Shown here piece by piece: positions 58,437 to 64,000 of a stretch of 64,000 nucleotides of DNA (position 1 is the stretch's first letter; every line of letters begins with the position of its first letter). The notes below the pieces were generated by a model. The model was not told the DNA's origin, did not search any database, and was given only the letters and a program-made list of their open reading frames with translations. The DNA is from an uncultured Bacteroidota bacterium (lineage in GTDB: Bacteria > Bacteroidota > Bacteroidia > Flavobacteriales > Flavobacteriaceae), in assembly GCA_902511755.1 (NCBI GenBank), contig CABXGL010000003.1, positions 28,982 through 92,981 of the forward strand, read 5' to 3'. Made by a program: the position numbers and the translations under genes.

Positions 58437-59846
58437 ATGAAAAAGTTTTTTAAAGTTTTTGTGATCGGCATATTTTTTATGCCTTTTTGCCTAAGCGGGC
58501 AAGACATTCTGTTGCCCAGTAGCTTGCCGTCAGAATATGTTTTTAGCCTAGGGCCTAATGGCGTTCCAACGCTTATAACCCAAAACAAAGTCTTTCGGCT
58601 AAAAAAGGAATGGACACAGGCTAGTCTAGAAACAGACTCCTTAAAGCTTGGGCCAGGCCTTATAAAGGCTATAAGCCCTTTTAATAATGAACGCTTTATT
58701 CCATTTTATAATTCAGAAGAGACGACATTAGCCCTCTGTGGTGGCGGACATGTTTTGTCTTTAAATCAAAACTTGCTTTCAAGAACAGACGATTCTGTAA
58801 TCCAAAGAAACCAACTTAAGGCATCTACATTTTTTTATAAAGATAGACTTTATATGTATGGAGGCTATGGTTTTTGGACATTTAAAAACTATCTAACTTA
58901 TTTAGACAACCAAACAGGCCAATGGGAAATTGTATTGCCGAAATCTAAGTATATACCTCCAGGAAGATGGAGAGCCGTTGCACATTCTTTTAACGACAGG
59001 TTATATGTTTTAGGAGGACGACACAACCCCCCTGAATCTAACCAAAAAGATGTAATATTAAACGACCATTTTTATTTTGACCTTAAAACACAACAGTTTA
59101 TAAATCTTGGCCAGATAAACCCAAAACTTCCGCTTAGGTCCTATGTTATCTCTAACGCCATAATTAATGGCAAAAAAGCATATTTTCAAAACGACAGTGC
59201 AATTTTTTTTGATTTTCAAAAAGACACCTTTACAAGCTATCAGAAGGAAGGCCTTTTTAATAACATTAACACTAAAAAACCAGTATTTGAATTAAACGAC
59301 ACGCTATTTTTTATAAAAAAGAAAGATCAATCAGAGTTCTTGTCGAAACTTCCCTTAAGCGTTTTAAACACAATAACTCCAGAGCTATATCAAATTTCTT
59401 ATAAAAAAACAATTCCGTTCCAACTGTTCTTAACACTGTTTGTTGTTCTTTTTATTTGTTGGACAGCATACAAGCTGTTTGTTTTTAAAGATTTTTTAAA
59501 AGGCCTTGTTTTGTATGACGAAAATAGAATTTATTTTGAAGACAAATACGCTATATTAAGCCCTGAACAAATTTCAGCAATTAAGACCCTACATCTCCAC
59601 GGCCAGCTTACCTCTTTTGAGCTTAACGAAATCATATCGCCTAAAAAATTTGTAAAATCCCATTTTACCGCATTAAGAACAGATTTTATAAAAGAGGTAA
59701 ATGAGATTTACAAAAACGTTACAGGGACAAAGCTAAACCTAATCGAGGAGGTTAAAGACCCCAAGGACAAAAGATATAAAATTTATAAAATAACCCAACA
59801 GCTTTCTCCCAAAGAATCTTTTGTAAGCTTTCTTTTTAGGCTTTAA
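58437..59846 (+). CDS. Kelch-like beta-propeller membrane protein with cytoplasmic winged-helix-like C-terminus (paralogue 2)
   Basis: DRLYMYGGYGFWTFKNYLTYLDNQTGQWEIV; YVLGGRHNPPES; TM FQLFLTLFVVLFICWTAYKLF; C-terminal LSPEQISAIKTLHLHG...ALRTDFIKEVNEIYKNVTGTKLN. Confidence 0.7.
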   Translation: MKKFFKVFVIGIFFMPFCLSGQDILLPSSLPSEYVFSLGPNGVPTLITQNKVFRLKKEWTQASLETDSLKLGPGLIKAISPFNNERFIPFYNSEETTLALCGGGHVLSLNQNLLSRTDDSVIQRNQLKASTFFYKDRLYMYGGYGFWTFKNYLTYLDNQTGQWEIVLPKSKYIPPGRWRAVAHSFNDRLYVLGGRHNPPESNQKDVILNDHFYFDLKTQQFINLGQINPKLPLRSYVISNAIINGKKAYFQNDSAIFFDFQKDTFTSYQKEGLFNNINTKKPVFELNDTLFFIKKKDQSEFLSKLPLSVLNTITPELYQISYKKTIPFQLFLTLFVVLFICWTAYKLFVFKDFLKGLVLYDENRIYFEDKYAILSPEQISAIKTLHLHGQLTSFELNEIISPKKFVKSHFTALRTDFIKEVNEIYKNVTGTKLNLIEEVKDPKDKRYKIYKITQQLSPKESFVSFLFRL

Positions 59847-60927
59847 TTTCTTCCAGGATATTTTTAACAGGCTCTTTAATTAGAACATAGCCAGAGCCTA
59901 GAATAAAGCCAACAAACAAAAACACAAGAACCATTTGCGCCCTCTTAGGGGCAGACCTTTTGTTAGGAATTGTAACGGGCTTTATTACGGAAAAAATAGG
60001 AGTATCTTTGCTAACCTGAAGTTTTGATTGCTCTAGCTGTTTGGCAAGCTCTTGATAAACAGAACTTACTAGGGAAAATTCGGCCTCGTGCCCACTTAGC
60101 CTGTTTTCAAAACGAGAATCAATTATGTTTAAATTAGAATCTTTAAACAAGGCTAATTTGTTTTGCAAACTATCAAATTCAACTTTTTTTAAATTAAGCT
60201 GTTTTTGATTAAAAACTAACACTTCGGAAGCGCTTATAATTTTATAATTAATTACACTTTTTTGAAGAATTTTTTGAGCTTCTTTTGCAACAAGAGCACA
60301 AATTATAGGGTCGCCCATTTCAGCTGAGAGGCTTACAAAGCCATCTTTGGTGTTTACACTTAAAGACAAGATGTCTTCCAAGGCTTCAAAAAGATCATCT
60401 TCATCAGAACTTACAGACATTATAGAGTGTGAGCCTGCAGACGGCCCTTCTTTATTGCCTCTTATTGCATTTACAATAGTAAAAGGCAACATTACGGTAT
60501 ATTTTGTAATAAGGTCTAAGGCACTAGAAGAAGAGATTTCGTTAAGGAGATAGTCTTTTAATAATATGTTGGAGTTTTTTTTGGAAGATTTTAATGAGGT
60601 TTCGAGAAGCTCTCTTTTGTAGGGAACGCTTTCAAGAATTTGAGGATAAATAGATGGCGGTATTTCGGCGGCTGACATAGCTCCGCCCAAATTTATACCA
60701 ACCAGAGACGCAACTCCACTTAAACTGGAGGCTCCTGATCCAGCTTGACTAGACTGCGGAATAAATGTAGAAGAAGCAGTATAGACTATTGGCGACAGAA
60801 GAGATGAAGCAATTCCTAAAATAGCAAAAAAGAACGTAATTTTAATAATTAATCTTTTGCTATCCCAAAGGGTTTTAAGCAACTCGATTAAATCGATTTC
60901 GTCCGAATTGTTTTCTAAAGATTTCAT
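59836..60927 (-). CDS. Wzz/chain-length-determinant-type polysaccharide co-polymerase
   Basis: IDLIELLKTLWDSKRLIIKITFFFAILGIASSLLSPIVYTASSTFIPQ; C-terminal P-rich TM VTIPNKRSAPKRAQMVLVFLFVGFILGSGYVL. Confidence 0.9.
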   Translation of the reverse strand: MKSLENNSDEIDLIELLKTLWDSKRLIIKITFFFAILGIASSLLSPIVYTASSTFIPQSSQAGSGASSLSGVASLVGINLGGAMSAAEIPPSIYPQILESVPYKRELLETSLKSSKKNSNILLKDYLLNEISSSSALDLITKYTVMLPFTIVNAIRGNKEGPSAGSHSIMSVSSDEDDLFEALEDILSLSVNTKDGFVSLSAEMGDPIICALVAKEAQKILQKSVINYKIISASEVLVFNQKQLNLKKVEFDSLQNKLALFKDSNLNIIDSRFENRLSGHEAEFSLVSSVYQELAKQLEQSKLQVSKDTPIFSVIKPVTIPNKRSAPKRAQMVLVFLFVGFILGSGYVLIKEPVKNILEEIKA

Positions 60928-60932
60928 AAAAA

Positions 60933-63389
60933 TTAAAGAGAGTTAATTAGAACCGCTAATGTTGCTAACGTTGAAGTTAAACCAATAATTTCCGCGAGAC
61001 TTGTTTTATTTGGATTCGCAATTTTTTTAGGGACAATAATTTTACATCCAGGCTCTAACCTTGGCATATTATTAAATATAGAATACTTTTTATTTGAGGC
61101 AACGTTTCCGTTTTGATAAACGACAAAAACACCTCTTTTTTTAGCTAAATCTGTTAAACCTCCCGCTTGGTTAATCGCTTGCATGGCGCTTAGCCCTTTT
61201 TTGTAGCTTATAACAGTTGGCTGTTCAACCGCTCCTATTATCTCAATAGTATTGTCCACTTTTGGCACCTCAATTATATCGCCCCCCTTAAGAACAACAT
61301 TATATCTTGGGTCAACGCCTTTAGTTTTATAAAGTTCAGCAATATCTACCCCAAATTCTATGTAATCTTTTTGTTTTCCAATTTCAAACCCCAAAGAGTC
61401 TTTTGCTAAATCACCAATAACCGCCTCAATTTCTTCTTTAGCCCTATTAATTCTTTTAATTTTTACTCCTGAGATTGCACCATCTTCTAATATTCCGCCT
61501 GCATCATTTAACAAATCATATAAGCTATACTTATTGTTCAAGAGCGAATAAACACCAGGGGACTTTACAAGCCCTGTTATTTCGGCATATTCTGGCTTAA
61601 CAACTCCCTGCTTTATACGAACCACAACAAGATCCCCGGCGGCTAAAACAGGGTTTTCTTCAAGCGAGCTACTAGTATAGTCTACGTTTAGCTTGACAGA
61701 AATAGACCTAAAAGGCACTTTTCCAGACTTATCAAATGTTTGCCTAAACACATTAATTGAGAAAAGGTCAGCATTTTTTTTAACTCCTCCCGACAGCAAG
61801 ATTAAATCAGACACTCTCATCCCTTCAAAAAACTCAAAAATTCCGGGATTATCGACAGCACTGTTGTTTATCTCCCCTCGAATTTCTACAAATGAGGCTG
61901 TTTCAATTGTTGATTTTGAAAAAACACGAACCCGATCATTTGGCTCAAACTCAAATTTTTCTTTCCCTGAAAGAATATTAGACAGATTGACAGAAAGGAC
62001 CTCCTTCTCTTTTCCTTCACGAAACCTGTAAACTAGAGCCCTAGACAGAAGCGCATCGTCCTTTAGTCCTTGTGCACTAGTAAGGAGCGATTTTAAATTA
62101 GGGCTTCCTTCAATGGAGTAATTCCCTGGAAGATATATAGCCCCATCAATACTGACCTTGTTTGTGTATTTGTCCGCCACAGGATTGGCCCTAATAATAT
62201 CTCCATCTGATAATTCAGTGCTGTTAAAATTGCCAGAATCAATGGCAGATATTTTTTTGTTAATGCCAGAAACAGATTCAATAAAAATCTTGTTTTTATA
62301 TCCAAAGGAAGAAACGCCGCCAGTAAAACTTAACATATCCTCAAGCGTTTCATTGTTTTTAAACTCAAAGATCCCGGTCTCTTTAAATTCACCATTTACA
62401 AAAACTCTATTTTCGTATGCTGGGATTAAAATTACGTCTTGGTCTCTAAGACTAAATATAGGGGCGATACCTTTAACAAAATAATCATATAAATCAACTG
62501 TTTTAAAAAGTTTGCCATTTCTTACAACTTGAATATTTCGAAAACTTCCTGTCTCCGTAGGTCCTCCAGCAGCATAAAGCGCATTTAAAAGAGAAACCAT
62601 ACTAGAAAGAGTGTAGGTCCCAGGCCTTTTAACAGACCCAACAATATTTAAAACAATTGATCGAGATCCCGAGAGACTGATGTCAAAAAAAACTTTTTGA
62701 TAAGACTCTTTTGATGAGTTTATCCCGGAATATATTTTGGAAAGAGCATTCCCAACTCTTCTTTTAGCTCCAGCTATTGTATATCCGCTCAAATAAACAG
62801 GAGCAATTCGGTCTATTTTTATATAACCACGGGTGTCTATTGTTGATGTGTATACATTTTCAGATGCTCCCCATACATTAATTGCTAACTCATCACCAGG
62901 CCCTAATTGATAGGATGACGGAGTAGCAATGTTGAGCTGAGGAGAAGAGCTAAAATTATCAATTGAAAAGGAGGCATCAACTTCAAAAAACTTCATTCCA
63001 AAAATTGGCAACGAAAAGGCCGGCGAATCATCTGACTCTGTCTTTTGATCAGGGCCGGTTATTCCAAAGATGGAGGTAAGATCATTTTCTACTTTCTTTC
63101 TAGAATCTTCCTTTTCTTCTGAAAAGGCCTTTAGCCCTTTGATTCTTTTTTCAAATTGTGAAATATCTGATTCTGTTGCCCCTTGTGCCCTTGCCAATGT
63201 TTTAAGCTGATTCAATGTATAACCCTGCTGTTGTGCCTGGGTCCAATAAGACAAAAGCTCTTTGTCACTCATTTTACTAAGCTCTTTTGCAGAATTCTTA
63301 GCAGAGGCACTATTAATAGCACTTTGAATATCTTGACCGGACATTGTTATCGTAATCATAACAAGGAAAAAAGAAATAAATTTTTTCAT
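60933..63389 (-). CDS. Polysaccharide export outer-membrane protein (Wza-like, multiple SLBB domains)
   Basis: YQLGPGDELAINVWGASENVYTSTIDTRGYIKI; repeated SLBB segments (GSVKRPGTYTLS, GEFKETGIFEF, GAIYLPGNYSIEG, GLVKSPGVYSL); signal peptide after trimming start. Confidence 0.93.
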   Translation of the reverse strand: MKKFISFFLVMITITMSGQDIQSAINSASAKNSAKELSKMSDKELLSYWTQAQQQGYTLNQLKTLARAQGATESDISQFEKRIKGLKAFSEEKEDSRKKVENDLTSIFGITGPDQKTESDDSPAFSLPIFGMKFFEVDASFSIDNFSSSPQLNIATPSSYQLGPGDELAINVWGASENVYTSTIDTRGYIKIDRIAPVYLSGYTIAGAKRRVGNALSKIYSGINSSKESYQKVFFDISLSGSRSIVLNIVGSVKRPGTYTLSSMVSLLNALYAAGGPTETGSFRNIQVVRNGKLFKTVDLYDYFVKGIAPIFSLRDQDVILIPAYENRVFVNGEFKETGIFEFKNNETLEDMLSFTGGVSSFGYKNKIFIESVSGINKKISAIDSGNFNSTELSDGDIIRANPVADKYTNKVSIDGAIYLPGNYSIEGSPNLKSLLTSAQGLKDDALLSRALVYRFREGKEKEVLSVNLSNILSGKEKFEFEPNDRVRVFSKSTIETASFVEIRGEINNSAVDNPGIFEFFEGMRVSDLILLSGGVKKNADLFSINVFRQTFDKSGKVPFRSISVKLNVDYTSSSLEENPVLAAGDLVVVRIKQGVVKPEYAEITGLVKSPGVYSLLNNKYSLYDLLNDAGGILEDGAISGVKIKRINRAKEEIEAVIGDLAKDSLGFEIGKQKDYIEFGVDIAELYKTKGVDPRYNVVLKGGDIIEVPKVDNTIEIIGAVEQPTVISYKKGLSAMQAINQAGGLTDLAKKRGVFVVYQNGNVASNKKYSIFNNMPRLEPGCKIIVPKKIANPNKTSLAEIIGLTSTLATLAVLINSL

Positions 63390-63459
63390 AATATAATTTA
63401 AAAGCTTCGCTATTCGACTTACAGAATAAGACAAAGAAAAAAGCAAATTGTTGGCGATT

Positions 63460-63933
63460 TTAGCCCACCAGGCTCAATCTTGATTTAGCTAACGAAAGCT
63501 TTACTTTTACTTTGTTTAGAAGCAAGACAATAGCGTTGTTTTCTATAAGCTCAACAACTCCTCTATTATTTTTAAAAGGCCCATTTTGGATATCTACCAT
63601 GTCACCACATGAGAAATCAGTCTTTTTAACCAAGCCCCTTTCTAAGGCATTTTTTAAGACATCAATTTCTTTGTCTTCTATTTCAACGGCAACACCCTCA
63701 CTTTTAACTATGTTTCTTGTAAAAGGATTAGAATTAATCAGATTATACGTCAATTTATCCAGTTTAATAAACACATATCCGCTTATTGCAGGGCGCTTAA
63801 CTTTTTTTTGCCTGTCAGACCATTGTCTTTCTTCTGAAAACGCAGGAACGTATGAAACTATTCCTGTTTTAGAATAAAAATCTTGAGCCTTAAATTCAGC
63901 CCTTGGCTTAGTATATGCAACAAACCAACCCAT
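63460..63933 (-). CDS. UpxY/RfaH-like transcription antiterminator (NusG family) with KOW-like C-terminus
   Basis: MGWFVAYTKPRAEFKAQDFYSKTGIVSYVPAF; PAISGYVFIKL; CGDMVDIQNGPFKNNRGVVELIENN. Confidence 0.9.
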   Translation of the reverse strand: MGWFVAYTKPRAEFKAQDFYSKTGIVSYVPAFSEERQWSDRQKKVKRPAISGYVFIKLDKLTYNLINSNPFTRNIVKSEGVAVEIEDKEIDVLKNALERGLVKKTDFSCGDMVDIQNGPFKNNRGVVELIENNAIVLLLNKVKVKLSLAKSRLSLVG

Positions 63934-63947
63934 AATCCCTTTTTGTG

Positions 63948-63955
63948 CAAATATA
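63948..63955 (-). promoter_or_regulatory. Putative -7 element (TATATTTG) of the UpxY-like gene
   Basis: CAAATATA on + strand, 15 nt upstream of start. Confidence 0.4.
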
Positions 63956-64000
63956 AAAAATTAAATTTAAACAAAAAAACAGTTCATTTATTGCTATTTT

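Overview
Low-GC, gene-dense chromosomal segment that looks like a Flavobacteriaceae/Flavobacteriales (Bacteroidota) genome. The evidence is Bacteroidota-type families (IPExxxVDY, DUF4837-like, YHYH, UpxY-type NusG), TANNTTTG promoter elements, and acpP-fabF-pyk and ybeY-mnmG gene neighbourhoods. I found no CRISPR array, IS element, rRNA or prophage. Most of the window is housekeeping: AddAB-like nuclease/helicase genes around an OmpA/TSP3 gene, sod, purF, purN, rnhA, acpP, fabF, pyk, rbfA, lepA, dus, rnpA, rpiB, rnr, glnS, gltX, folB, ybeY, mnmG, holB, pgk, tatA and one tRNA-Cys. Less ordinary parts: (i) an overlapping three-lipoprotein YHYH/MORN/SCO1 cassette followed by three orphan secreted proteins with near-identical signal peptides (25.3-30.7 kb); (ii) a very AT-rich 405-bp intergenic region at 36.8-37.2 kb, where strand composition appears to switch; (iii) two parS-like palindromes precisely flanking mnmG; (iv) an exopolysaccharide locus (56-64 kb) with two divergently placed paralogous membrane proteins, each built as signal peptide + kelch-like propeller + TM + cytoplasmic winged-helix-like domain, either side of a WecA/MraY-type transferase, which I consider the best candidate for an undescribed regulatory system; (v) absence of rnc from its usual fabF-pyk position. 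All family calls come from reading the translations; no database search was run.
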